Below are positions 33,064 to 41,689 of a DNA stretch of 64,000 nt, piece after piece. Within the stretch, counting starts at the first letter, position 1; the number at the start of each line of letters is the position of its first letter. The notes beneath the pieces were generated by a model. The model saw only the letters and a list, made by a program, of their open reading frames with translations, was not told the DNA's origin and made no database searches. Source of the DNA: Patescibacteria group bacterium (GTDB lineage Bacteria; Patescibacteriota; Patescibacteriia; 2-12-FULL-60-25); contig JARGGJ010000001.1 in the NCBI GenBank assembly GCA_029210915.1, positions 1 through 64,000 on the forward strand, written 5' to 3'. The translations under genes and the position numbers were made by a program.

Positions 33064-34005
33064 CTATCTGCTATCTGCTATCACATAAAACCCATTTATA
33101 TAACTCGTAGTTTCATTCGCATCCGCTCCGTAATCAGTCGATATGGCATAATCCAATAGCTCAAAATCAACATCATGCTTTAGCGACTCAAAAATGGCTT
33201 GGAGAACCACAAACCCTTGCGCCGAATCCGTATAATCATCTGTAGCCGATTGCAACTTCTCCCAATTCATACTCCGAATCCAGCTTAATGTGATCTCATC
33301 GTTTTCCCTAGCTTCATAATCGCTTAGATAATGACTCATATCCGATGAGATAATCACAAAGGCATCCTCATCAACCACCTCCGCGATTTCCTGTCCGATT
33401 TTTTGCAGCTGCAAACGTGTCGCTTCGGGTCTTACATAAACCGGAACAATAACCGATCCGGGGAATTCTCTAGCTATAAACGGTGTAAGCGCCCCAACCC
33501 CATGCTCATTTGCAAAAACTTTAACATCCTTAGCTTGAAATATTCCCGTAACATCCAACGCAAGCGATCCAACCTCTCCTGCCGGAGTCGAATAAGCAAA
33601 ATCATGCGTCGATACAAGATCCCCCGCTAAAAAATGATCCGGTGAAACTATTACGAACTTTTTTACATCCGGTCTCGTTGCTTTAAGCGATTTAAAAAAA
33701 CGCGCTTGTAGATCCATTGCCAAACTATGATGATTCACAATCCCCGCAACCGGATGACCGTCTACCTCTTTCACGCCAACCCCTGCAGACCTCGCAAACT
33801 CATACGAATCAACAAATTTCGTACTAACAAGTTCCCTATTTTTAATAACTTGTGACACCTTATCACTGCTGGCCTTTGACGTTTGACGTTTGACGTTTGA
33901 CGAGATATCGCACCCGGATCCAACAATTAAAACAGCAACAATCATCACCAAGATCGTTATATTGAATTTTAAATTAATCATCCTATAAATCATATTTATA
34001 ATCAT
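33064..34005 (-). CDS. Memo-family protein (AmmeMemoRadiSam B) as a lipoprotein
   Basis: Memo fold: GIVNHHSLA, VSPDHFLAGD, NEHGVGALTPFI and ISSDMSHYLSD carry the conserved His, Asp and Glu that bind metal in Memo and LigB-like enzymes. The N-terminal 30 residues form a signal peptide with lipobox VGSGC, unlike the cytosolic Memo of eukaryotes, so the domain should sit on the outer face. Right after the lipobox, an RQTSK-type stretch is encoded by a GACGTTT repeat (33873-33903). Partners AMMECR1 and radical SAM are not in the window. Confidence 0.85.
   Translation of the reverse strand: MIINMIYRMINLKFNITILVMIVAVLIVGSGCDISSNVKRQTSKASSDKVSQVIKNRELVSTKFVDSYEFARSAGVGVKEVDGHPVAGIVNHHSLAMDLQARFFKSLKATRPDVKKFVIVSPDHFLAGDLVSTHDFAYSTPAGEVGSLALDVTGIFQAKDVKVFANEHGVGALTPFIAREFPGSVIVPVYVRPEATRLQLQKIGQEIAEVVDEDAFVIISSDMSHYLSDYEARENDEITLSWIRSMNWEKLQSATDDYTDSAQGFVVLQAIFESLKHDVDFELLDYAISTDYGADANETTSYINGFYVIADSR
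33873..33903. repeat. In-frame (GACGTTT)n repeat in the Memo gene
   Basis: Four copies of GACGTTT, encoding SNVKRQTSK just behind the lipobox. Confidence 0.75.
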
Positions 34006-34030
34006 GGTAAAACCTTGTTCGGAGAATAAA

Positions 34031-34053
34031 GAAGCGAGCCCGTGGCCCGCTTC
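34031..34053 (-). terminator. Terminator of the macroglobulin gene
   Basis: GAAGCGGGCC-A-CGGGCTCGCTTC-type stem then TTATT on the minus strand. Confidence 0.65.
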
Positions 34054-34056
34054 TTT

Positions 34057-37000
34057 TTATTTTACTATAATCTGTTTGGATTCTGATGTCGCGGCCAAAC
34101 CGGGTACTTGCATGGACTGGATAATAGCTCCATTTGTACTATACGTACCCAAGGAAACAACTCTTGCGGTGTAATTTATATTTACAGGTTTATCGGATTT
34201 ACAAACCACAAAACTTATCTCGCCTTTATTAATTTCCTGCGGGTACCAATCACCCAAGCGATTCCAACGGCCGTATCTTATGGTTACAATTGGCACCAAA
34301 GTTCCCGGCAATCTATCGCGAACAATATAGCATCCATCTTGCGCTCGCGGATCCCAATTTACTTTTAGATTTACTTTAACCATATCACCTTCATTAAGAT
34401 CATTCATGTCTCCATCAATCTTTGTATAATTGCGATCTACGCCAAGCAATGGGCTTGATTCTTTGATATCGCCCTCTACTCTGCGCAAGAAACTTATTGC
34501 TGCGGGCCCGTTTACGCTAAGCACTCTAAACTGCTTCACCTCATCTGGCAATAGAGTAACCGTATGATATGCCCATTCGCTCAAATCCACTTCCAAAACT
34601 TGCTCGCCAATCGCATAACTGATTTTAACATTAACATCAGCTAAAGTCGGAACAATCTTTTCCAAATAGATAGCCCTATCCAAATCTGTCATTGCTTCGT
34701 GAGTCCAAACCGAGTCAACATAAGCCATCATTTTTTCCGCATCCGGATGCGCAAGCACCGAAGCCATTGCGGCAGCTTGCACGGTTGCCTCGATTTCTTC
34801 CGTAACATCATCACTTACCGCAAGACGCATCTGATTATCATTAACTTCCGCCTTGGCAATTAATGAATCCAACAATTTACGCGATGCTTCTCTGTCGCCG
34901 GATTCTTCCAAACCGCGCATAAGCGCCAATTCCTCTCTCCAAGACAAATCTTCTTCAGCGGCAGCCACTCTTAAGCGTTCCAAAACAGGTTGCCCAAGAG
35001 CCGCAAGCCCCGCCAAAGCATCAATGGATTCTTCGCGTGACACATCTTCATCATCAGAAATTGTCCAGAAATAATTAATAAGTTTACTTGTATCAAATGC
35101 GCCCGAATAAGCCCCCGCGGCCTTTGATGAAAGATAAACCTCTGAGGAAGCATAAGGCAATATCGATAAACCGCCGTCTACTTGCTGATATGCCAACAAT
35201 GTATCTACATTTCCATCAATATCCTCGCCATAATAATCCAAGTATAACTTACGCATCATAACACCGGCCAACTGAGATTCTAACCTCGCAGACCAGGGGT
35301 TTGCCAAGTTCCAAACATCAGCTCTTTTTATGGCTTTTGCTTTTGATTCAAATGTTGCTCTTATCTCAGAAGAAACACCCGGATCGGTTAAAGTTACTCC
35401 CGGAGCCAATTCGGTTATCATCCTTTCCTCATGTGTCGCCCTAGATTCAATCACTTCGATTTCTCTTTCTATCGCATCTACCTTTCCGCCCGCTTTAACG
35501 CCAATAATGGCTTTATGCTTTCCTTTAACCAAATTATCAACCGCTAAATATACCGGCTCGTAAGCCTCACCCACTACTTCTTGATCATTAATGCCAAGGG
35601 TTGGAATATCAACAACATATGTTATGCCCCCTTGAGATGGCAATGCCGCACCATGAGCCCTAATCTTAATTACTGGTTTATCGGAGACCAATAGATTCCT
35701 GGGAACTACCGCATCAACAAACACCGGCTTGGTAACGGATACGTTAATTCTACCTTGACCTGCGTAATGGTTTTCCGTAAGAGCCGCCGCAGTCATTCGC
35801 CAAGAGGTAATATTATCGGGAGCGGTAAAAGTTTGCTCTGCCGTACCGCCATAATCAGTTTCCATAACCATGAAAGCGGCTGTATTTTTAAAATCTTTCC
35901 TTATTGCGCCCAGTCCTTCACCTCCGCCCATTTCCGCGCCTCCTCCGGGGCCGTTTTCTTCATACTGATGGCTCCAATTGGATGCCAAAACACCGTCGGA
36001 AACCCAACTATACAAATTTGCTAACGTATTTGGGTCACTACTCCTGCTTGCAACAGCAAGCAAAGCCTCGTCTACCACAGAAACCGCAACACGCGCGCCT
36101 TGCACAGAATTACCATCCTTATCTGTCACCTTGGCTCTAACTTTTATTTGAGCACCCGGAGCATACTTATCTTTATCCGTGCTTAACTCAACATTCAATT
36201 CACGATCTTCTTTCTTTAACGAAGCATGATACTGCGTCTGCTCAAAACCATTTTTTGTGTATGCAACACCATAAATAGCTACATTGGGCATTTCCTTCTC
36301 TGTAAAATTAAATTTATACGAAGCCTCAGTGCTTTGGGTAACCGCCTGTATACCGCGTGATGCTTTTATAAATAGGAATGTAGAGTCACCTTCATTAAAA
36401 GGAACTTTATTTTTTACAAACCTCAAAGAAACTTCCTCCCCTATTGAATATTCATTTTTATCCTTATCCGCTCCCGTAGATTCCAAGGTTAAATATTCAT
36501 CATGAAAGTTATTGTAAGGGCTGTAATTAGCATAACCGCTGTAAACATAAGTCATATCAGCATGCTTAATCTTTCCATTTTCAAGATAGGTTGAGAGTAC
36601 CCTGTAATTAATATCTTTATTCATGGGGAAACTGAGGATTGCCTCTCCCGATGCGTCTGTTCTGCTGGTAAATTTACCAATTGATTCAAACCTTTGATTA
36701 TAACGATAACTTGGATTCACTTTTTTCTCTATCGGATCATACCATGTACCGCTTTCGACCCTATCCCAATGAACTTCAAAGATTTCGCTCTCTATCACGG
36801 CACCAGAAACACCATCTCCATATACAGATGACCCTTCATCGCTTGATTGATTTAAGTTTACTTCACGAACTCTTAACTTAACCGCTCCGTTAGCCGTATC
36901 GCTCTTTTCCGACCAACTATCAAACGCTTGACGCCCGCGCCAAACAGTAACACTGTCTTGGCCAACTATATCTCCCTCCTCACCTAAAACCGGTCGAGCA

Positions 37001-39357
37001 TCCAATGATATTGTTTTTGTATCGGAACAATTTACCCTTTCTTTGTCGGCTGTGCATTCCAATGGTTCTGTAGAAAAATCAAAATAAGCTAATCCGTTAT
37101 CATCTGTTAACAAAACTTCATTACCTCGCTTTTGTCCGTATGTTTCAAAATTAATTTGCAGTTGGCCATAAGGTGTACCATCAAAAAACTCTGATTTTAT
37201 ATTTCCTCGGATTTGCTCACCGGCATAAACCGCTTTTTTATCCGTTATAACCGAAATGGAATAAGCCGGTTTAACAATATCTCTAACTTCCACATTCCTT
37301 TGCTCGATATCCTCCCCGTCTTTAACCAATGTTACATTGTAATACCCCGGAGTAAGTGGCACCGACCAAGCTAATTTACCCTCAAAAAATCCTTCGTCAT
37401 CAGTTGTTAATTCAACACGTGCTAAAACTTTTTGTTTATAGTTCGAATAATCAATGTCGTTAGACCTAAATTCCAATTGAACTACTCCGGCTCCTTCGCC
37501 CTTATCACGAGTTTGTAAAAATCCAAATGCATTCATCTCATCCGTTAACCCATACAATGGACGATCCGGGAATAAATAGCTCCAATATTTCATTTTTCCT
37601 GACATGCTCGAATCCCTTCCATAACCCCAATACCAGTCTATATATTTCACCGACAAAATCACGCCCATTTGTGAAGAACCAACCATCATAACTTCCGATG
37701 GTGATGTTGTATCATCCCAATTTTTATCCGAATTATCCAAATATTCTGCCCATTTTTGGGGCGTTTTAAATTTGGCGACGCCCATATTATCAGTTTTAAG
37801 TTTCTGATCACCCAAAGCAACATCCAGATTCGTGAGTGGTTTTGCGGTATCACGATTTACAGCCCAAACAATAATCTGATCACGATCTACCATCGTGTAT
37901 GCCGCAACATCCGTTCTTTGCAATAACACAAAAGACGGATCTCCAATTGCTGGTTGTATTTTTACAACATACCATCCCTTCGGAGTTTCTGCTGGCAGTC
38001 TTACATAACTTTGCCAATAATTATCCGAATTCTCCAGAGCCGTCTCTAAAGAAAAAACCTCTTGTTTTGCCTGATCCTGCAAAACCGTGGATTTTTCTTT
38101 CGATAGATATGCCCAATATGGAATGCTTTCCAATTCTTTAACCATTTCCAAAGCCGTTTCCATTGTTACGGAATATCCTGTCAATTTTACGTTAGTTCCA
38201 TCGAGATCTTCCGAAGCGGAAACGGGTATTAACACGTCGTTAGCCAACGAAGATTCGAATACATAATTATAGATATTAAAATAACTCTTGTTTCCCGAAT
38301 CCGCATCTTTAGCTTCCGTCTCAAAATGTATAACCACATCGTTTTCCAAACCCGGGCCATCTTTAATACCCCAACCCTTTTTATAAGTTACCGTATAGAT
38401 TGTTGCATGATTCAAGGGTTTGTTTGGAACAAATACAATTGTGCGTCCATGCGTTTCAAATCGCCCCGCAACCTGAGGTTGAATTGTAAAAAAATCATCA
38501 ACATCTTCCCATCCTGTTTTTGACATGGTTACCTCGATACTTGTGTTAACAGGCACATAACTTGTTTTATTCCCCGGTACGGAACGCAAAACTCTAAAAG
38601 TATCCTGTGTTTGTATCGCCCAAGAAAACTCGCGGGGCTTCTTCTCGCCATCACCCTCTACTGCGGCGGCAATGGAAACTTTATAAACTTCTCCGGGGTC
38701 TAAATCCTTTTTAGGCGTTACCGTATATTCCTTATCTCCGCTCTTTTTAATATCAAAATCAACAAACACACCATCTTGTTCGCGGGCCACGGAAACTATT
38801 CTTAAGCTTTGTTGTAAGTCATTTGCATCAACATCAACTTTACTCTCTATCTTGAAACTGGTATCAACAGCCGCATCATCCTCATCGCCTTTATCAACAA
38901 AAATCGTAAACGCATCCCCAGCGTGTACCGCCGGAATAAGAACCGATAATTTTGCTTTACCCATGAAGCTGGATTCTTGATCAGCCATGGGCCCAAAAGG
39001 AAGCGGGCCTGTTTGAGAAACAAAAACCACCAGAACAACAACAGCCGCAACTGCTAAACCGCCCGCCCAAATGTACCAAGGGCGTTTAATAACATTTTTT
39101 GCCTTATTCTCTTTTTTAGCGGACGATATATTTTGTGATTCTTCTTGCATATTGCTTTCTTTAAGATTCTTAGCCATTTGCAATAAATGCATTTTTTGCT
39201 CTTTCATGACACTTGAATCCATCCCCTGTTTCTCCGATGCATCCGCTTCCAATGCTTTTGCCATACGCAAATATGGTTGATATACATCATCAACTTTACC
39301 TTTTTGTTCTAACGCCTCGTTTAAACCTTTGGCGATTTTTTCTTCGTTGTTTCTCAT
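34057..39357 (-). CDS. Membrane-anchored alpha-2-macroglobulin-like protein with cytoplasmic N-domain, 1766 aa
   Basis: Residues 1-92 are cytoplasmic, helical and charged; 93-114 is a membrane helix (YIWAGGLAVAAVVVLVVFVS). Then come Ig-like (Big_5) and macroglobulin MG repeats, and the A2M core around 1180-1290 (NITSWRMTAAALTENHYAG, KPVFVDAVVPRNLLVSDKPV). At the thioester site, where families with a thioester have P-Y-x-C-x-E-Q, this reads NPWSARLESQL: no Cys, so no covalent trapping. ATG 39357 (MRNNEEK) is 1 bp after the sigma-factor stop (TAATATG), so the two are translationally coupled. The N-domain stands exactly where an anti-sigma factor would. The gene is more than three times longer than a typical anti-sigma gene. 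Confidence 0.85.
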   Translation of the reverse strand: MRNNEEKIAKGLNEALEQKGKVDDVYQPYLRMAKALEADASEKQGMDSSVMKEQKMHLLQMAKNLKESNMQEESQNISSAKKENKAKNVIKRPWYIWAGGLAVAAVVVLVVFVSQTGPLPFGPMADQESSFMGKAKLSVLIPAVHAGDAFTIFVDKGDEDDAAVDTSFKIESKVDVDANDLQQSLRIVSVAREQDGVFVDFDIKKSGDKEYTVTPKKDLDPGEVYKVSIAAAVEGDGEKKPREFSWAIQTQDTFRVLRSVPGNKTSYVPVNTSIEVTMSKTGWEDVDDFFTIQPQVAGRFETHGRTIVFVPNKPLNHATIYTVTYKKGWGIKDGPGLENDVVIHFETEAKDADSGNKSYFNIYNYVFESSLANDVLIPVSASEDLDGTNVKLTGYSVTMETALEMVKELESIPYWAYLSKEKSTVLQDQAKQEVFSLETALENSDNYWQSYVRLPAETPKGWYVVKIQPAIGDPSFVLLQRTDVAAYTMVDRDQIIVWAVNRDTAKPLTNLDVALGDQKLKTDNMGVAKFKTPQKWAEYLDNSDKNWDDTTSPSEVMMVGSSQMGVILSVKYIDWYWGYGRDSSMSGKMKYWSYLFPDRPLYGLTDEMNAFGFLQTRDKGEGAGVVQLEFRSNDIDYSNYKQKVLARVELTTDDEGFFEGKLAWSVPLTPGYYNVTLVKDGEDIEQRNVEVRDIVKPAYSISVITDKKAVYAGEQIRGNIKSEFFDGTPYGQLQINFETYGQKRGNEVLLTDDNGLAYFDFSTEPLECTADKERVNCSDTKTISLDARPVLGEEGDIVGQDSVTVWRGRQAFDSWSEKSDTANGAVKLRVREVNLNQSSDEGSSVYGDGVSGAVIESEIFEVHWDRVESGTWYDPIEKKVNPSYRYNQRFESIGKFTSRTDASGEAILSFPMNKDINYRVLSTYLENGKIKHADMTYVYSGYANYSPYNNFHDEYLTLESTGADKDKNEYSIGEEVSLRFVKNKVPFNEGDSTFLFIKASRGIQAVTQSTEASYKFNFTEKEMPNVAIYGVAYTKNGFEQTQYHASLKKEDRELNVELSTDKDKYAPGAQIKVRAKVTDKDGNSVQGARVAVSVVDEALLAVASRSSDPNTLANLYSWVSDGVLASNWSHQYEENGPGGGAEMGGGEGLGAIRKDFKNTAAFMVMETDYGGTAEQTFTAPDNITSWRMTAAALTENHYAGQGRINVSVTKPVFVDAVVPRNLLVSDKPVIKIRAHGAALPSQGGITYVVDIPTLGINDQEVVGEAYEPVYLAVDNLVKGKHKAIIGVKAGGKVDAIEREIEVIESRATHEERMITELAPGVTLTDPGVSSEIRATFESKAKAIKRADVWNLANPWSARLESQLAGVMMRKLYLDYYGEDIDGNVDTLLAYQQVDGGLSILPYASSEVYLSSKAAGAYSGAFDTSKLINYFWTISDDEDVSREESIDALAGLAALGQPVLERLRVAAAEEDLSWREELALMRGLEESGDREASRKLLDSLIAKAEVNDNQMRLAVSDDVTEEIEATVQAAAMASVLAHPDAEKMMAYVDSVWTHEAMTDLDRAIYLEKIVPTLADVNVKISYAIGEQVLEVDLSEWAYHTVTLLPDEVKQFRVLSVNGPAAISFLRRVEGDIKESSPLLGVDRNYTKIDGDMNDLNEGDMVKVNLKVNWDPRAQDGCYIVRDRLPGTLVPIVTIRYGRWNRLGDWYPQEINKGEISFVVCKSDKPVNINYTARVVSLGTYSTNGAIIQSMQVPGLAATSESKQIIVK

Positions 39358-39358
39358 A

Positions 39359-39931
39359 TTAAGCTTTGGATTCAATTAAATTTTTGCGCATTCTGCCAAG
39401 TGCACGATAAATAAGCACCGCCGCGTGATTATTAGAGATGCCAAGTTCCGTTGCAACGTCTTCTGTTTTATAGCCTCCATAAAAACGCAAAGTTAATACT
39501 TCCTGATCACGACCCGATAAATGTTTCATCACTTTCATCAACCTCTCGCGTTCTATTGTCATCTCTGTGTTCCAAGCCGGATCATCATTGGATGGTGGAT
39601 CAAAATAATCATCGTCATCATCTAAAGTAGCGGATTCTTTTCTAACTTTGGCGCTCCTCCAATGATCCGCAAGAGCGTTAACAGCAACTCGATATAGCCA
39701 TGCGCCTATTGGCACACCCTTCCATTCTAATTTGGAATGTGACTCAACAAGTTTCATAAAAGTATGAGCAACAAGATCCTCTGCTGTTTCCTTGTGCCCG
39801 CTTCGTTTTAACAAAAACGAATACAGTGGTTTTGCGTGGCGGTCGTAAATCTCGGAAATTACTTCCGGATCTGCTTTAAACCGCAAGAAGAGTTCGTGCT
39901 CTTCTTCGATTGTTAGTTTATCTGGCGGCAT
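39359..39931 (-). CDS. ECF-type sigma-70 factor
   Basis: Region 2 at residues 20-95 (FKADPEVISEIYDRHAKPLY, GHKETAEDLVAHTFMKLVE, IGAWLYRVAVNALADHWR) and region 4 at 130-185 (LSGRDQEVLTLRFYGGYKTEDVATELGISNNHAAVLIYRALGRM, abbreviated) are clear; no region 1 or 3. It is 190 residues long. The acidic linker (DDDDDYFDPPSNDD) joins the two. It precedes the membrane macroglobulin by 1 bp, the position usual for a sigma factor and its membrane anti-sigma factor, so it is likely released in response to an extracytoplasmic signal. Confidence 0.93.
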   Translation of the reverse strand: MPPDKLTIEEEHELFLRFKADPEVISEIYDRHAKPLYSFLLKRSGHKETAEDLVAHTFMKLVESHSKLEWKGVPIGAWLYRVAVNALADHWRSAKVRKESATLDDDDDYFDPPSNDDPAWNTEMTIERERLMKVMKHLSGRDQEVLTLRFYGGYKTEDVATELGISNNHAAVLIYRALGRMRKNLIESKA

Positions 39932-39994
39932 AATGATAACGAAAATGATTCAATGTGAATGACATAAGTATAAAAGATTTACCCTATTTTAGCA

Positions 39995-40018
39995 ATAAAA
40001 ATAGCCGTAAGATACGGC
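39995..40018 (-). terminator. Terminator of the PRTase-like gene
   Basis: GCCGTA-TCT-TACGGC then TATTTTTATT on the minus strand. Confidence 0.75.
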
Positions 40019-40024
40019 AAAAAG

Positions 40025-40690
40025 TTATTGCGTTGATGAAGGTGGAGCAATGGTTGCATTCCGATCATAATGTTCAATCGCAGCATCTATTTTTGCTCCT
40101 TCCAAATTAAAATCATCTGGGGCTGATTTTAGCATTCTTAAAACATCCCCCATCTCAAAAATCGCTTCATAAGATACAGGATCCCCACTCAATGTCGCAA
40201 GATATCGCCTAAACACATGCTCTCTATCGGCATCAAAAACAGAAACTATCTTTGCAACGCTAAATCCTTTAGCGCGCATTAAATTCAATACATGCACAAA
40301 AGAATTATTTGCCATGTTGTTAGCGGCGGTTGGCATGCTGTACGCATTCACCATTACCAAACGACTATTTACAGGAACATCTCCATAAAGCAGAATCGGC
40401 GCTTTACTGCTCGAAGTAACTTCTATAGGAAGTACGAATGGCAATCCGCATCTATCAGCGTAGATTGCCGCTAGTGCCCTGCAATCATCTGTTGATGATG
40501 TTACGGCATCATATGCTCTTGGATCTATCCGATCCGAAAGAAGCTTGAAGACATGTTTGCGCACAATTGGATTGGTTTCCAGCTTGGCCAAATCTACCCT
40601 GAAAGGCAATTGCCTAAAGCGTGGCTCTCGCAAACCCACGGCTCCATGAAGGAATATATCCTTCAAAGCCTCGTACAATGAGCTATCCAT
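40025..40690 (-). CDS. Phosphoribosyltransferase-like protein lacking the PRPP motif
   Basis: The order of segments follows orotate phosphoribosyltransferase: DPRAYDAVTSSTDDCRALAA at the first binding loop, ADRCGLPFVLPIEVTS as the lid strand, and LNLMRAKGFSVAKIVSVFDAD as the late strand-helix unit. The 13-residue PRPP signature (normally V-V-x-D-D-x-x-T-T-G) is replaced by RLVMVNAYSMPTAANN, without the acidic pair. It probably cannot bind PRPP and may be a regulatory or structural derivative. ATG 40690 follows GGAAAGGAAGTGG. The likeness is by eye and should be tested. Confidence 0.5.
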   Translation of the reverse strand: MDSSLYEALKDIFLHGAVGLREPRFRQLPFRVDLAKLETNPIVRKHVFKLLSDRIDPRAYDAVTSSTDDCRALAAIYADRCGLPFVLPIEVTSSSKAPILLYGDVPVNSRLVMVNAYSMPTAANNMANNSFVHVLNLMRAKGFSVAKIVSVFDADREHVFRRYLATLSGDPVSYEAIFEMGDVLRMLKSAPDDFNLEGAKIDAAIEHYDRNATIAPPSSTQ

Positions 40691-40711
40691 TCGGCCACTT
40701 CCTTTCCTAAA

Positions 40712-40735
40712 AGCAAAAAAGTGCTAAAAGCACCT
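40712..40735 (-). terminator. Terminator of the DedA gene
   Basis: GTGC-TTTTA-GCAC then T6 on the minus strand. Confidence 0.75.
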
Positions 40736-40765
40736 TACCAAATACTACAGATGATGCAAGTATAT

Positions 40766-41413
40766 CTACTTGAAATCTGACTTATTATTATTTTTGTTGA
40801 CCATTTTTTCTCTAATCCAAGCATAAATACCCGGAGATATGGACAACAATATAACTACCCCTATAACAATGTGCAGATATCGATCCACCCCCGGAATAAC
40901 CTTTCCTAAAAAATAACCGATTCCGAGCATCGACCCGGTCCAAGCAATCCCACCAATTACATTAAATAATAAAAACCTCTTATAAGGCATGCTGCCTGCA
41001 CCGGCCACAATCGGCGCAAACGTTCTGACGATCGGCATAAACCTTGCCAAAATAATCGTCTTACCTCCATGCTTATCATAAAAAGCTTTCGCCTTTAACA
41101 AATGATCTTTTGCGAACAAAATAGATTTCTCGCGCTTAAATAACTTTGGTCCCACATACTTTCCAAATTGATAACCAACACTATCGCCAACAATTGCCAT
41201 AGTCGCCAATAAAAAGAAAAGCTCCCATATATTTAAATAACCCTGAGTTGCAAGTAACCCGGCTGTAACCAATAACGAATCCCCGGGCAAAAAGAAACCA
41301 AACAACAACCCGGATTCTGCAAAAACTATAATTGCAAGCACCGTATAACCACCCCAAGTAATTAAAGCATTCAAATTATGCAAATTGCTAAAAAATGTAA
41401 TTATGTAATCCAT
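40766..41413 (-). CDS. DedA-family membrane protein
   Basis: Hallmarks in order: AESGLLFGFFLPGDSLLVTAG, VGDSVGYQFGKYVG, GKTIILARFMPIVRTFAPIVAG and the ending helices (residues 170-205). DedA/VTT proteins are proton-coupled lipid carriers implicated in undecaprenyl-phosphate or phosphatidylethanolamine recycling. UppP and a PAP2 phosphatase encoded elsewhere in the window act in the same lipid cycle. 215 residues is normal. The start has an extended -10 (TGG-TATGCT, 41421-41430) with 7 bp before the ATG, giving a leaderless message. Confidence 0.93.
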   Translation of the reverse strand: MDYIITFFSNLHNLNALITWGGYTVLAIIVFAESGLLFGFFLPGDSLLVTAGLLATQGYLNIWELFFLLATMAIVGDSVGYQFGKYVGPKLFKREKSILFAKDHLLKAKAFYDKHGGKTIILARFMPIVRTFAPIVAGAGSMPYKRFLLFNVIGGIAWTGSMLGIGYFLGKVIPGVDRYLHIVIGVVILLSISPGIYAWIREKMVNKNNNKSDFK

Positions 41414-41420
41414 GCGCTAT

Positions 41421-41430
41421 AGCATACCAT
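41421..41430 (-). promoter_or_regulatory. Extended -10 promoter of dedA, leaderless
   Basis: ATGG-TATGCT on the minus strand, then 7 bp to ATG 41413. Confidence 0.6.
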
Positions 41431-41436
41431 AACGGC

Positions 41437-41575
41437 GTCAAACGTCGAACGTCATAACGTCATAAAGTCATAAAGTCATAAAGTCATAACGTCTTAACGT
41501 TTTTAACGTTCATAACGTTTATAACGTTTATAACGTCTTAACGTTTTTAACGTTCATAACGTTTATAACGAGTTA
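41437..41575. repeat. Tandem AACGT/CATAACGT/CATAAAGT tract
   Basis: About 140 bp built of GTCATAACGTCATAAAGTCA and CTTAACGTTTTTAACGTTCA units, with the 44-bp block at about 41490-41530 repeated in direct order. The words GACGTT/AACGTC reappear at 60.6 kb and in reading frames. No gene in 41431-41640. Confidence 0.75.
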
Positions 41576-41689
41576 ATGTAGTTTTCTAAAAATTCCCGGT
41601 CAGACATTTGTTGTTTGAAGTTTATCGTTAAACGTTCAATGTTATTTGTGACTTTAAAGTTTTTAGTTTGTAGTTTATAGTATTGTAAT

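Noticed and set aside
34057-39357. Thioester-type (covalent) macroglobulin
   Set aside because: The CxEQ motif is absent at the aligned position (NPWSARLESQL), so covalent trapping is not supported.
39357-39375. TTG start at 39375 for the macroglobulin
   Set aside because: It lies within the sigma gene with no ribosome site; ATG 39357 directly follows the sigma stop.
41437-41575. Possible CRISPR array in the tandem AACGT tract
   Set aside because: There are no unique spacers of constant size; the units are short and abut directly.
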